Assembly: GCA_001939145.1 (NCBI GenBank)
Contig: LSRX01000577.1
Location: forward strand, 1 to 64,000
DNA from: Symbiodinium microadriaticum
Taxonomy: Eukaryota > Sar > Dinophyceae > Suessiales > Symbiodiniaceae
Direction: 5' to 3'
DNA: 64,000 nucleotides
The position numbers were made by a program, and so were the translations under genes. Below the pieces are notes generated by a model. It did no database searches, was not told the origin of the DNA, and saw only the letters and a program-made list of their open reading frames with translations. Below, piece by piece: positions 33,886-45,357 of this stretch (its first letter is position 1; the number at the start of each line of letters is the position of its first letter).

Positions 33886-36800
33886 GGTCCCGCCCCCTTT
33901 AATGGGCTTCCCAATGAGGATCCTTTCGTCATCGAGACAGACAAGGTCCTCGGTGTTGGCGGACAGGGAACCGTCTACCTCTGCCACAAGCAGTGGCTTG
34001 GCTCAAGAGCCCTTCCGATGACGTTGTTCCCAATCCTGGGTTTGTAAGGAGCACTCCGAACGTGAAGCACGCCGTAAAGACCATCCCCATCTGGCGACTG
34101 CTCATGGAGCGCTGTGCGCCCGGCCGCAGTCCCACGGATCCTAGCTGTCGATGCCGCAGGATCCCTCCTGTGACGAGAAGATCGCGGACATCCGCAAAGA
34201 GACCGAGGCTTCATGTGCTTCAGTTGCGAGGACTCGGCTCAAAGGCAGCGTTTCGTCCCAGGTGCTGATGAAAATCCAGGGCCATCCCAACATTTGCGCT
34301 TGCCTGGGCTGCTTCGATGCCTACCGGCCGGGCACTTCGCAGGCGGACCATCCGCGCAACGGCTGGAGCTTTCTTGTTGGGCTCGTTTGGTGAGTCTCCG
34401 CAGGCCCAGTACATCATGATTGTCATGGAGCTCGTCGACGGTGGAGAGCTTGCAGGCTCGCCTGACACAGTCTTGGATGCCCGTGGCTGAAGCTCCCTAG
34501 CATGCCGACCTATCGCCACAGACCCAGGCTACATCAAAGACGGGCAGACCAGCCTGCCGGAGGAGATCCCTCGCCTCGCTGTTTTTTCCGGCTTCAGACA
34601 GTGCAGGTAATGATTTGGATCAGAGAGCGCTTCAGGGCATTTGGCCTAAATGCTGGGTGGAGCACCGGCATACAGCATCAACTGTGCCGGGTGAAGTCGC
34701 AGGATGTCGTGAAGAGCGTCACCAAGCAGACTGCCATGGGCCTCAAGTTCATCCATGCCGCCTGCTTCAATTGGCTTCTAAGGTTTGGGCTTGGGCTTCT
34801 TCATCTCACATGCTTCGGGACTGCTTCGGCTAAAGCATGTCCGAAGGATTAGTCGTCTTTGTAAGGAGAGGGACATTGTCCACCGAGACCTGAAGGCGGA
34901 GAACATCCTCGCCACTCGACTTGCACGCTTGCAGTTTGCATTGGCTCCCTGCTGTTGGGATGAGCGTCTTAGGCCTGAGCGCAGGCAATGAGGTGCATGA
35001 CAAGCGCAGACAGACCCCCCTTAGAATACGGATTGTTTAGTTCTTGCAAAGCCATCAACTGTTGGCCTGCGAGGTCTGTGCCCAGCAGCTCACTGCCCAA
35101 ACTCCTGTCAGCGGCCTAGTGGAGATGCCCAGACTCGAGGAATTGTTACGCTGATAGGTGATTCGAGGAGCATTGAAGCCAGCTCCATGCTGTTGAACAC
35201 AACTCGAATGTTGCCTTCAGTGCCGAGGTCAAGCTGATCGACTTCGGCGTGGCAAAGCAGCTCGGTCAGACCAGCCGACAGACACAAGGGGGAAGAGACT
35301 GAGAGTGAGCTTGGATCGCGGAAGACTGCGCAGAGGCGGGAGATGAAGACACTTAGAGAGGGCATGAGCGCTAAAACTTCGACAGCTGATCGGCTTGAAG
35401 GTTTCGTCAGTGCACCCACCGACAGTATGAGAAAACACACCGAATTGAGCCCTGTGCCAGCGTGCCCGATCCTTTGCTAAGCCGGGATGGCGTTAGGCTG
35501 CGACCGCTTTCTCACTCACTCGCTCGCTTCGTGTGTCAGTACAGTACAGATGCACTGAAAATACAGACGAACTCGAGGGACGGGGGAAAAGGGAGCTTCT
35601 TTCGGATCTTCCTGACATCCACAAGTGAAGGCCCGCAAGAGAAAGGCCCCAGTGAACCGAAGGTGGGCCCTTGGCCCAACCTGGACCCTGGGCCTTCTGA
35701 AACCACGAGCAGGTGCCCACGGATTCACCCTTGTAAGCGAGAGGTGAGCACGCAAGCCAGCCAGCAAGCATGCAACCAAGTTGCCTTGGTATCGCGGCGG
35801 GTTCTGAACGAAGGGGAAGAAAAAGAGAAGAAGTCTGACGATAACGGCGTGCTGCGGAGGTGCACACCGACCCCCAAGCGGTGTGGCGGTCTGCATCCAC
35901 AAGAGGTCTCAGCATCACGGAGACGTGGTGGAGTACACTTTCTGCTGCAGCACGGGAGACAGGGTATGTACAGCGGGGCAGGTAAACAGGGGCTTCCAGG
36001 GAGTCCTGGGAGCGCAGAATGTGCCAGCAACCAGCATGGCGTACGAGTGACCTGCACAAGAAACGCAGCAACAAGGAACCTCTCTGGCACCGTGGCTCGA
36101 AGCTGTGTTGGCACCACCGTGACTGAGCTGCATATCCCGGTCAGTCAAGCAGACGACAGGTGACATGGCTTGTATGATCGATGCTTCGTTCAAAAGCTCC
36201 GTAGGTTCAGGAGATATACAGCCTCGGAGTCTGCGTTCCGAACACGACCTGACGGCAGAAGGGGTGAGCCTATCGCTAGATTCCTCAATGTGTTTATTGA
36301 GATGCCACAAGTGTGCCTGCATCTGTACAGGGTGGGACAGGGGCTCGACGTCGGGAGGTTTCCGAATTCTGATGCCGCAACCCGTACCTTCTGAGGTGTT
36401 CCCGAAGCCAGGGTAGACGTGCTCTCATCGTGTAGAAGAGGTTCTGCCCTCCCTCAGGAGATCATGGCACCGGAGCTCGTGAGTGCGAAGATGATGCACC
36501 TCGGCCTGGTGAGATGCAGGGCCGAAGGGCAACAAAGATTTGACTAAATCGTCTTGCAAGAGGAGTGTCTGGATCACCTTCACCTGAGAAGGGTCTCTCT
36601 GAGGATTGCACCCAAGGGTGTGCAACTGGCCACGCACGGCCCATACACCTTCCAGCTCCCTGTCATGAAGTTTAGGCGAGGTTCCACGCTCGCGGTTCTC
36701 GGTTCGGCATTGTGGAGATTGTTGCACCAGTCCAGAGCCATCAACCAAAGCTGCAACGGCTTCATGGGTCTTCGCCGGTCCGCTGGGTGGTTCAAGACTC

Positions 36801-38355
36801 GAACAGAACTAGTGTTTCCACGCCTGTCGAAGATTGAACAGTTGAACGCATTTGGGTGGTGGCAGCGGGTGGCAGCCGGTGGCAGCTTCATGCTTTGCCC
36901 TGAGGCCTCCGCAGCAGCAGAGCCCGGGCTTCGGCATCGTCACGCAGCGACCGGCTCTTTGGCACGGCAGAGGAGCAGAACAAGCCAGGCCACACTGTCA
37001 CACAGAATCGAATCCAAAATCAGCGACGGCAAGCCCCTGTCAAAAACCCCCCAACCCTGAAACCCAGAAAGCCCTCCAAAGCTGAGGATGGCAAGGGCGC
37101 CATGGTCAACGGCATCGAGCCCGGAGGCCAGGCAGCGGGCTTCGGCGTGGCTCGGCAAACTTTCGGGGCCTCAGATCGGTTTGGGAGGTCTGGGCAGGCC
37201 ACTCCACTCCTATATCTTTCTTTTAGATGCTTTCTGGCCAGAGTCGAGAGGCTGCAAGGCAGCTGCTTTCCTACTTTGCCAGCATCTCTCTATCCGATCT
37301 ATATTCAAGGTTGGTGACGGCTGGGCCATCTCCCACATCAACGGCCAGGAGATCCTCGAGATGCCCTTCGTGAAGGATCCCCGTGCTGCATGCTCCAGTC
37401 ACCATCTTGTTAGCCTTGTCAAAACCGCAGGATTTCAACGAGCTCGGCGCCGGAACTAAGGTGGGAGCTCAGCCGTGTCATAGGATGAAGCAAGTCGTCT
37501 CCATCCTGAGTCGATGAGTTTATAAAGCTTACAGTTTGCACAGAGCAGAGCGGCACCGCAGGGCGGCGTCACTGCAATCACGGAGATCCTCGGTGGACTG
37601 TCTGCACCCTTCCAAGTTCAGCCTTTTGGATGCACGGACTGAAGCTTTTCAGTTTCCTTCGGGAAGCTGTTGTTGGCAGCCCCCTTCTCGCGTGCCCTTG
37701 ATCCCGACTTCCAGGTTCGTGGAGCTGCCAAAGCGTGAGTTCACCAAGGCCGCGTGTGCGCAGTTTTTTTTTTACAACGATTTGGTGCCATCCCCCGAGA
37801 TGCAGGCTGTGGATCTCTGGAGTCTGGGATGCACCATGTCCCCCTTCGGCAAGAAGCAACTTGCAATTGCCGTCTGCTTCTGTCAGATCGTTCTCATGGC
37901 CTTGTGACACAGAAGACGTCCGAGGTACGTCATGCTGACCGGCATCAAGCCCTTCTCAGAGCCCCGAATGCACGTTGTTCGGTGGTCACAGACTTACCAT
38001 GATGCTACAAGTATAGTGGAGCTGCTGACGCTGCTGACGCTGCGCAGCAAATGCACTTGCCGAAGTTTTCGCCTCTTCTCCTCGAAGCTCCTGCCCGGCA
38101 CCTGAATAATACACTTGCCCAACTCTCTCAGAAGTGTCCCCGGCCCGTACATGGCTGCGGCTCGCTTTGGCAAGGACGAGGAGAAGATTGTGAACGCAGA
38201 GTACGACCCGACACCTTTGAACAAGTGCTCTCCGCAGGCACAGGCCAGCCCTCTGCGAAGCGGTTAGTCCACACCCCAAAGGGTGATCGCAGCCTCTTTT
38301 TGGTAATAATAAAATAATAGTACTAGTAATAGTAATAGTGGTACTAAGAATATTA

Positions 38356-38429
<74 letters not shown>

Positions 38430-38499
38430 TCTTAGCTCCCAGGAGCTGGTCAAGAGCCTCTTGAAGCTGAACCCGGCCGAGCGCCCGACTGTCGACCAG
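33886..38499 (+). CDS. Serine/threonine protein kinase with an embedded PDZ-like module, partial model
   Basis: Exons (donor): 33886-33989 (GC) glycine loop GVGGQGTVYLC; 34049-34115 (GC) HAVKTI with the ATP lysine; 34160-34207 (GC); 34262-34318 (GC) LMKIQGHPNI; 34404-34455 (GC) IMIVMELVDGGEL hinge; 34522-34577 (GC); 34703-34756 (GC) AMGLKFIH; 34866-34910 (GC) IVHRDLKAENIL; 35228-~35285 VKLIDFGVAKQLG; 36458-36478 (GT) EIMAPEL; 37087-37149 (GC) GAMVNGIEPGGQAAGFGV; 37310-37375 VGDGWAISHINGQEILEM; 37431-37460 (GT) DFNELGAGTK; 37715-37734 (GT); 37806-37837 (GT) AVDLWSLGCT; 37925-~37970 YVMLTGIKPFS; 38175-38237 (GC) DEEKIVNAEYDP; 38443-38499 (GC) LKLNPAERPTVDQ. Phases agree from 33886 to 34910. All catalytic residues are present, so activity is likely. 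The overall type is CaMK/CDPK-like. The three exons at 37.09-37.46 kb read as a PDZ-like domain lying between APE and the DxWSxG helix. The activation-loop exon and the 3' end are not resolved, and the exon start at 33886 is provisional. Confidence 0.72.
38356..38430. repeat. (TA)n(GATA)n microsatellite next to a splice acceptor
   Basis: About 16 TA units pass into about 9 GATA units, ending 12 bases before the AG acceptor of the last kinase exon (38443). Tyr/Ile open frames across it are artefacts. Confidence 0.95.
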
Positions 38500-39675
38500 G
38501 CAATGGGGGCTTTGTGGCTTACCTTCCGCGGTGCCCACCTCTGCACCCCAGAGCCACACGTTTCAGCAGTCTGAGAGGTCCTGGCGCATCCTTTCCTGCA
38601 GTGACTTGGTGTGAGTTGTGGGCTGTTGCGCATGTACCTCTGAAGCGGAAAGTTCCGTCTAAAATTGTGAAGCTGTGAAGCGATTGCTCTGAACCAGCGG
38701 CCGTGGCTTTCTTTTGCCTCTCAGGTAGCCAGCTGCGGAAGGGAAGGCGGAGATGGCGGAGAGACGCGAAGAGTCCAGCCTTGGTTGCCCGCAACTTGCT
38801 GACAGGTTCTATACTGCGAGCCTCACTGAGCCGCCGGGCATTGGCTTTCGCACCTGCAAGCGGATGGCAGCTTAAGACAGAAGGCTGGTAGGATCACAAG
38901 AGGTCAAGCTAGGCTACCTATCGTTTCCACTTGCCTTGGCTTCAATTGACGGTGAGTTGCAAACCCTCATAATCTAGGTGCAGGATCTGATCATCGACGC
39001 ATCTCTTGCGTAATGCAGCGGCATGGTCTTCTGGTGACGTTAACCTCGTTTTTTGGTACCGAAGCAGTATGCGATAGGTGAAGACACGATAGGCACCTCT
39101 GATTGCGAAGTGTTCATGGAAAGACAATCAGGGATCAGAGCTGGATCGCTGCTTTTATCCCGCTAGGTGGAAAACTCGCATGTCCATTCAGAGAGAGGGC
39201 TGGCCAAGCAATCCCAGTCACAGATGAGTCTCCAGCAACTTGAACAGTGCACGTCAAAAGCCTCAAGAAGTGAGTGCTCGCAGCATATCCTGCAATAGCC
39301 TGCGAGCGAAGTCGTACGTCGTGGTTTGCATGGACGGGATCTGCTCCAACCCTCGCAGTCTCCATTTTTAGTAGTGAACTTTTTCCTTCTAAACTATAAC
39401 TAGGCGGCGCCACAAGCCCACAGAAAAGAGGGAGGGGCAGGCTCGGGTGCAGTGCAGACTTGAAAGCGCTTCTCTGTGTCTGTTCGAGGTCGAAAGTTTC
39501 TGCATGCGTTTGCCCAGATGCCTTCAAAGAGGGTGGTCGTCTTCAGGGGCGCTTAGAAGCACAACATGTCGCAACCTGCGAATTACGTCAGCATGGGGTC
39601 ACTGGACGGAACTGGCAGCCCCTTTGTCCCGGCTCTGGTGCCGCCCTTAGAGGCCCCCAGCTCCCCAGCTCAGCC
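38500..39675. other. Kinase 3' end or intergenic
   Basis: A very basic open segment at about 38724-38875 (SQLRKGRRRWRR onward), preceded by a CTCTCAG acceptor, could be a last kinase exon ending TAA. It has no recognisable domain. The rest shows nothing assignable. Confidence 0.3.
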
Positions 39676-42060
39676 ATGGCCAAGTCCTTGCTGCCTGCCG
39701 TCGCCTGGCTCTGAGCATCAACACGGGTCATACATGGTCATACTGAGTCTGTCATCTTTCCGTCCTTCCACTCTTCCCTTTCTGCTGCAGGGGTTTGCAG
39801 TCTCGTTGTAGTCTTGTTGCTTGGGTGGGCGGCAGAGAGGTCTCGTGCGGCCTCCCCGTGGTGCCAGTCAGGGTTTCTCCCAGTAGCAGTTTTCTCTGTC
39901 GCTAGTTTTCCTTGCGTTGCAGACTCATCACTCGCAATTTCCTGCGGTGTCATCAGAAGGCAGTTTTGCTCGGGAGTGACTCGTGTGTCCTTGTCGCCAC
40001 AGAGTCTTTGATCACACCCTTATTGCTCTCCCAAACCCTGGTGGGGTGGGGGCGATGTCAAGCCAATTATTGAACGCATTGAAGAGACTTGGAGGTTCCA
40101 CACCTTGATACTCGGGGCTGTGACCACCTAGGTCCTGCTCGTTGCCTTCCTGGGCTCCACCCTTTCCTTCGTGGGCTTGCGGTCGGCACCGCGTCAGGCC
40201 CGTTTCTTGCGCATCCCACGTCGAAGCCGGCAAGTGTCGGTGTGGGGCACCTTCAGAACCTTGGTGACCTCTGATGGGCCGGCAGGAGAGCCGCATTGCG
40301 CTTCGGGGACAAGCTGGTGCCTCCGCCACCCCATGGACTCTTGGAGAAGAGAGCCATGCGACCGCTTTTCGCACCCACCTCTCTTCGCCATGGCACCGAG
40401 GACCCCGGTCCTCAGTCGGGACGTGGTGGAGATCGAGCATCGGCCTCAGAGCAGCCGTGCCAGAAGCACCTGCTGCTCCAGTTCCTTGTTGGCTCAGGTT
40501 CACCGCGCCTGCACAGGGAGCACGCTGCCGTTTCATGATCAAGGTCCGCCTCGGTGTGATTCTGCAGCTGCACAGCTTGTCCGATTCAGTCGCCTGATCT
40601 CCGTCTCCGCACAGCCTGTGGGTGTAATTTGTCTCGAGTCTTGAGTCTCATCTCTTCTCACGCGTCGGTCGGATGGCTCGATCGGCCTCCGACTCGACGA
40701 CTCGACTTGACCTCAGCGTACTCGGCCGAGCTCCTCCGGTGTCGTTCTGCCGCTGCCGAGCCCGGGCCCTGTTGGTCGGTTGGTTCTGCATAGCACCCGC
40801 GCCGCCGGTTGGGTGCTCCAGAATCCTCAGCCGGCATGAAATCCAACCGGAGGGGCACATGGGCTCCGCAATGCTCGGTGTTTCGCAGCCACCATGCAAC
40901 TTTCCGTTCTATCAAAGGCGAGTTTCTGGGGATTTTGTGGTGATGTGGCATGGCATGTCACGCCTGCAAGCTTGCCAGTCGAAGGTATTTTGCTGAAACT
41001 GGGGGATCACAAGTACAAGTTAGTTTGATATAGTTTGATGAGCCGGCGGAATGTTGCCTGCATTTGTCCAGGCGGATGCTGATGCCAGTGAGGCGGGGCA
41101 TCAGGGATGGAGTCGCCCAGGGCATGTTGCAGCCTTTTCGAAGCTGAAGTCTTGGAATCTGACAGCCGTGCTACCGCGCTAGCGACTATGTTTTTGTTTT
41201 TCTTTGCAGCTTCTATGCCAGTGTTTCGTTCGCAACACTGACATCAGCGACAAGAACGGTTTGTTCAACTGAGCCGGAGTATTGGACCCCCCAAGAAGTA
41301 CTTATCTTCCCTTGCCACTCCATCATCTTTTGTCCAAGATCGGCAGAGTTGTGGATTGGCCTCAGGTTTCAACAAATATTTTTCGCGCAGCTTGAGCATC
41401 AGATGCATAAGTAAGCGGGACGGAAGCTGAAGTCAAGAGCTTGCAAGCCCCGGCTCCAGCGGCATGTTCACGCCTCGACCCGCTCTCCTGTCTTCCGTGT
41501 GGCTCGTATTTTTTTCTGGAGGTGCTGGCAGAGGGCCGCAAGAGGCTGGGCTTCAACCAGGAATGGATGCCGGACTCCGACTTCAAGTGCCTCAGCTCAA
41601 GGGACTTGCACCGGCATGAGGCCTGTAGACACCCCGTGCTGAAGGATCTACAACTCCGAGGACGAGGAAGCCGGCCCTCTGAAGGCTGAGTCACTTGGAA
41701 GTTTTCTTGGGAAGCCACTGCTCACAAGCGTTCGCTTCCTTGCAGCCGGCAGACCTGCATATTTTCTGCGGATTTCGGAGAAGCATTGTATCCGGTTTCG
41801 GTTTGGCTCGAAGCTGGGCTTCTTCGTTTCAGGGCAAGATGAAGGACAACGGCCTCATTGACTTCACCTACGAGGTTTGGACCTTGCTTGTGAGCAGTGT
41901 AGTTCACATCCTGCGGCGTGATTTTCACAAGTGGTTTTTCCGTACCTTGATTCCGAAGCGCGCTCCATCCCGGGCAGAGACGCTTCTGATGCGATGGGCC
42001 GGGGCACAGAGGCATCTTGTCCGTAGTCCGTAGGTGCATCTCTACTACGAGCCCCAGTGA
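39676..42060 (+). CDS. Tandem array copy 1: small secreted/plastid-targeted-type protein, 10 exons
   Basis: Exons (donor): 39676-39699 (GT), 40132-40197 (GC), 40286-40332 (AT), 40401-40436 (GC), 40498-40543 (GT), 41072-41092 (GC), 41522-41586 (GT), 41645-41684 (GC), 41833-41874 (GT), 42034-42060 (TGA). They sum to 414 nt, 137 residues, with phase preserved throughout. The N-terminus is a hydrophobic signal (LLVAFLGSTLSF) followed by FVGLRSAPRQ and an Arg/Ala/Ser stretch, which resembles a dinoflagellate signal-plus-transit presequence with the FVAP-like motif. The mature part reads TPVLSRDVVEIEFTAP, ARCRFMIKADADASE, EGRKRLGFNQEWMPDSDF and ends FTYEVHLYYEPQ. I do not recognise the family. This copy lacks one Ser codon in exon 1 and has AT where the other copies have GT after exon 3, so it may be impaired or use another junction. 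Confidence 0.72.
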
Positions 42061-42410
42061 GATGGCATCGCGGCCCGGAGAATTTGGGCGAAAGGACGAG
42101 TGCTGAGCCAAAGTAAGCAGACTCACCGAGTCATGCACTTAGAAGGCTATAGGCTCCTTCCGGCTCCCTTCACCGCTCCCTGGTCAAGGCACAAGGGCTT
42201 TTTGGCAGGGCTTAAAGCGTGCCTTTCTCCCAAAAGGCTGCAGGCGGATGCTTTGCATCGCAGGCCTTTCGCATCGGACAAATCGGCTCGCAACGTGCCT
42301 TGTTGATCGGGTGATGCCGACAGATGTGCTAGCAACCGCTTTTCCCACAGAGCATGCCGGCAGGGCGGATGCTGATATCAACACATGAGGTATCGGGCAG
42401 CATTTTTACA

Positions 42411-42418
42411 GGCTCAAG
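42411..42418 (+). promoter_or_regulatory. Spliced-leader-like GGCTCAAG in the 5' leader (possible relic)
   Basis: GGCTCAAG is the 3' end of the conserved dinoflagellate spliced leader. It occurs here 35 bases before the ATG, preceded by CATTTTTACA. Matching GGCTCAA motifs lie at 45311-45317 and 46890-46896 before copies 3 and 4, and GGCTCAAG at 60245-60252 before ETFDH. An 8-base match is short, so a relic leader left by retroposition is only suggested. Confidence 0.35.
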
Positions 42419-42445
42419 CATCTTTTAGCTCTTGATCCGGGCGAG

Positions 42446-44718
42446 ATGGCCAAGTCGAGCTTGCTGTCCGCTGCAGCCTGGAGGCAATGATCTCAGGGTC
42501 TTCGGAAGCGGCCTGCGTGGGCCCGTAGGTTCCAAGAACAAGCTGTGCTGCCCGGAAGTCGTGGGATCAGGGTTGAGCTCAAGAAGGTGAGTGGAGGGCT
42601 TGCGATGCACGGGTGTTGTGCCGGTTAGGGCTTAAGACCACACTGGCCACGTGATGGAAAAGACGATGTGGATCTCAGGTTCTGCTGGTCGCCTTCTTGG
42701 GCTCCACCCTCTCCTTCGTGAACCTCTGTGGGCGCCAGGCGCCCCGCCAGGCGCGGCGCCGGGAGTTTCGCTTGGGTTCGACAGATGAACACCGCTGCAT
42801 CGTGCTTGTGCTTGTCTGTGAGTGCTCTCTCCTGATGCATTTCGCGTCATTGCGCGTCCGTTTTAGACTCCGGATGTTCACCATGTGTTTTCAACTCGGC
42901 CCCAGGCCATCTCATGTCTTGTGGACTGAACAACTCGGGTGGGTCAGTGACATCCTTGCAGTGATTGACTGTCTGGGGATTTGCAGTGTCGCCAACGCGT
43001 CCCTACATGAATTTTGCCATTGCGGGTTCGTGAGCTCTTGAGGGCCTTCAGTCTGCGGTTACCCGCTGCACAGATGCGGCTGTGTGCAACCATGTTGCTT
43101 TCGCCAGGAAAGCCGCACGGCACTGAGGGGACAAGCCGGCGCTTCCGCCACTCCGTGGTGTCTCGGCAGTGCTGGCTGAATGAGCTCCTGACACGGAGAG
43201 ACTGAAGTTTGTAGTCGTGACAAAGCAAGCCACAAAATGCCTTCATTGCCCAGGACGCCAGTCCTGTCCCGTGATGTGGTGGAGATCGAGTGCCTGATCC
43301 CAGTTATCCTGCATCTACGCGAGTTCCCTTTTTGTGTTGTGATATGTGATATCCACAGAAGCCTGCCTGAGCTGGGCAAGTTTCACTCGTGCCTCCGGCT
43401 GTAACAGACAAGGGCTACTTTAGGCGAGAACCCATATGCGTGTTTAGAGTTGTAAAATTCTTCTACGTGCTACACAAGATCGCAGCTTCGTCTTCGTGGC
43501 ACCAGTCGAGCTGGACGCTACATATGAGAAAAGCAGCGGTCCTTAACTCCTGTTAGGTTCACCGCCCCGGCACAGGGTGCACGCTGCCGCTTCATGATCA
43601 AGGCAGACTCTTTCGTCATTGCTGGCTTCTACATCTCGTCGCAGCAGTGTGCTCCTTGGAAGGCCGATGCTGATGCCAGCGAGGCCGCCGGTGCCAGATT
43701 CTAGTTCACAAGAGAACATGGATAGGCCGAATGCTGAGGAGTTGGAGTCCATTATCTCGCTGCACACCGTTTGGCCAACCAGACGCTTCAGGAACATCTT
43801 CAAATTCTTGCCAACCCCTCTCTGTCGATCGTAGTACTGTAGCTTCAGAGACTGCCTCCGAAGTAGGCAGAGCCACTTCCACGCACTACTGCAGAATTAG
43901 GCCCACAGGCATCTCTTTCAACGGAGCATTTCAAAGACCTGCACCCCGCAGAATTGGCGCAAGCTGTAGGTGCTGGCAGAGGGCCGCAAGAGGCTGGGCT
44001 TCAACCAGGAATGGATGCCGGACTCCGACTTCAAGCGCCTGGTCACGAAGAGGGACCCGCTTTGGCCTAGCTCTGGATTCCATTGCCTTAAGGGTGGTTC
44101 TGCTGTAGCTGTACAGTTCCCAGCTCCACAAGCGGGTCCGCTCGCCAAGGATCTACAATTCCGAAGACGAGGAAGCCGGCCCCCTCAAGGTGCAGAAGCC
44201 CGGCAGCCCTTGTCTCGCCTGTCAGGTGCAGGCAGACGCGTTTCTGTTGCCCCTGCTTGCCGTCGCAGGGAAAGATGAAGGACAACGGCCTCATTGACTT
44301 CACCTATGAGGCTGCTTCATGCCACATTGGGGAGAGTGTTGGTGGCTTGGGCTCTGGGCGAAATGCGTTAGGGTCTCCGGGCACTTATACTCGCTAAGAC
44401 CACAGTCTCGCACGCATGAGGACAGTACGTTTGGCACTGGGGCAATCCATATGCACACCCCATTGCACGCATTTGTGAATTTGGGAGCTGCAGCTTTCTG
44501 AAAAGGGGGCGGCTTGATCCAGCGTAGTTGAACTGGCAGGTGTTCTCCGAATCTTGCATTGTTTGGACTGATCGCAGGGGGTATCGCCACGGGCTGTGCT
44601 GCGGACCAGCACAGTTGTTCAACACTGGGTTTGGTAGGCAGACATCTGGCATGTGACTGCAAGAACTTCGTGTTGTTCTGTGCTCTGCAAGGTCCACCTG
44701 TACTACGAGCCTCAGTGA
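42446..44718 (+). CDS. Tandem array copy 2 of the 10-exon gene
   Basis: Exons (donor): 42446-42472 (GC), 42679-42750 (GC), 43108-43154 (GT), 43254-43289 (GT), 43557-43602 (GC), 43663-43683 (GC), 43970-44034 (GC), 44150-44189 (GT), 44269-44310 (GC), 44692-44718 (TGA). Total 423 nt, 140 residues. Exon 2 is two codons longer than in the other copies and reads FVNLCGRQAPRQ, so the Arg after the signal has changed. Differences from copies 1, 3 and 4 inside exons fall mainly at third codon positions, which fixes the reading frame and argues for purifying selection. Introns are largely unrelated to those of the neighbouring copies. A GGCTCAAG motif lies at 42411-42418, 35 bases before the ATG. Confidence 0.78.
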
Positions 44719-45357
44719 ACCTGCTCTTAGCCAGCAAGCCGCATTTGTGAGGTGGCAAGTGCCCTTAAACCGACATGCCTTGAGTAGCTACACAAACAAA
44801 AGCAACATAAGGACTCCATGACTATTGTCGAAAGTGCTATAGTCTTACCACAGCTCGGATTACGCTCCGCTCGGGTTTGGCCGAGGCTTGCGGGAGCTTC
44901 TTGGCAAGCTAGCTGGCTCAAAGCCTCAAGTATCCCTTTCTCCCAAAGACGGATGTGAGTAGGCGCATTGCATCGCAGGCCCCTCCCTTGCTAGAAAAAG
45001 TTAAAAGAGACTGCATCGTTTCTTTGCCGGTCGCATGGTGTCAATGATCACTTCCTGGATTTCGTGCGGGTGGCACAGCGCGCGTCCAAAGAGTCGAAAC
45101 TCCATGTTTCTCCATTGAATGACCTCACACAACGTGGCATTCCCACCAGCGCGCCTATAGGAAGCCAAACAGTGCCTTCAAGGGAACGACCGTGCTTGTT
45201 ATCCGGATGAGCAGGGGAAAACCCTCGTCCAACACAGGGCTGTGTGTGTTGGAGTGTCGCAGAAGCGTGACCCGGGCACTGCACGGAACTTGAGCATTTG
45301 CAGCTCACTAGGCTCAAAGCAGCGGCATCCCCAACCCCTCCAGATCTTCTTGTCATC

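Noticed and set aside
33991-34010. TTGGCTCAAG as a spliced-leader relic within the kinase gene
   Set aside because: It lies in an intron directly after a coding exon, not in a 5' leader, so it is most likely a chance match.
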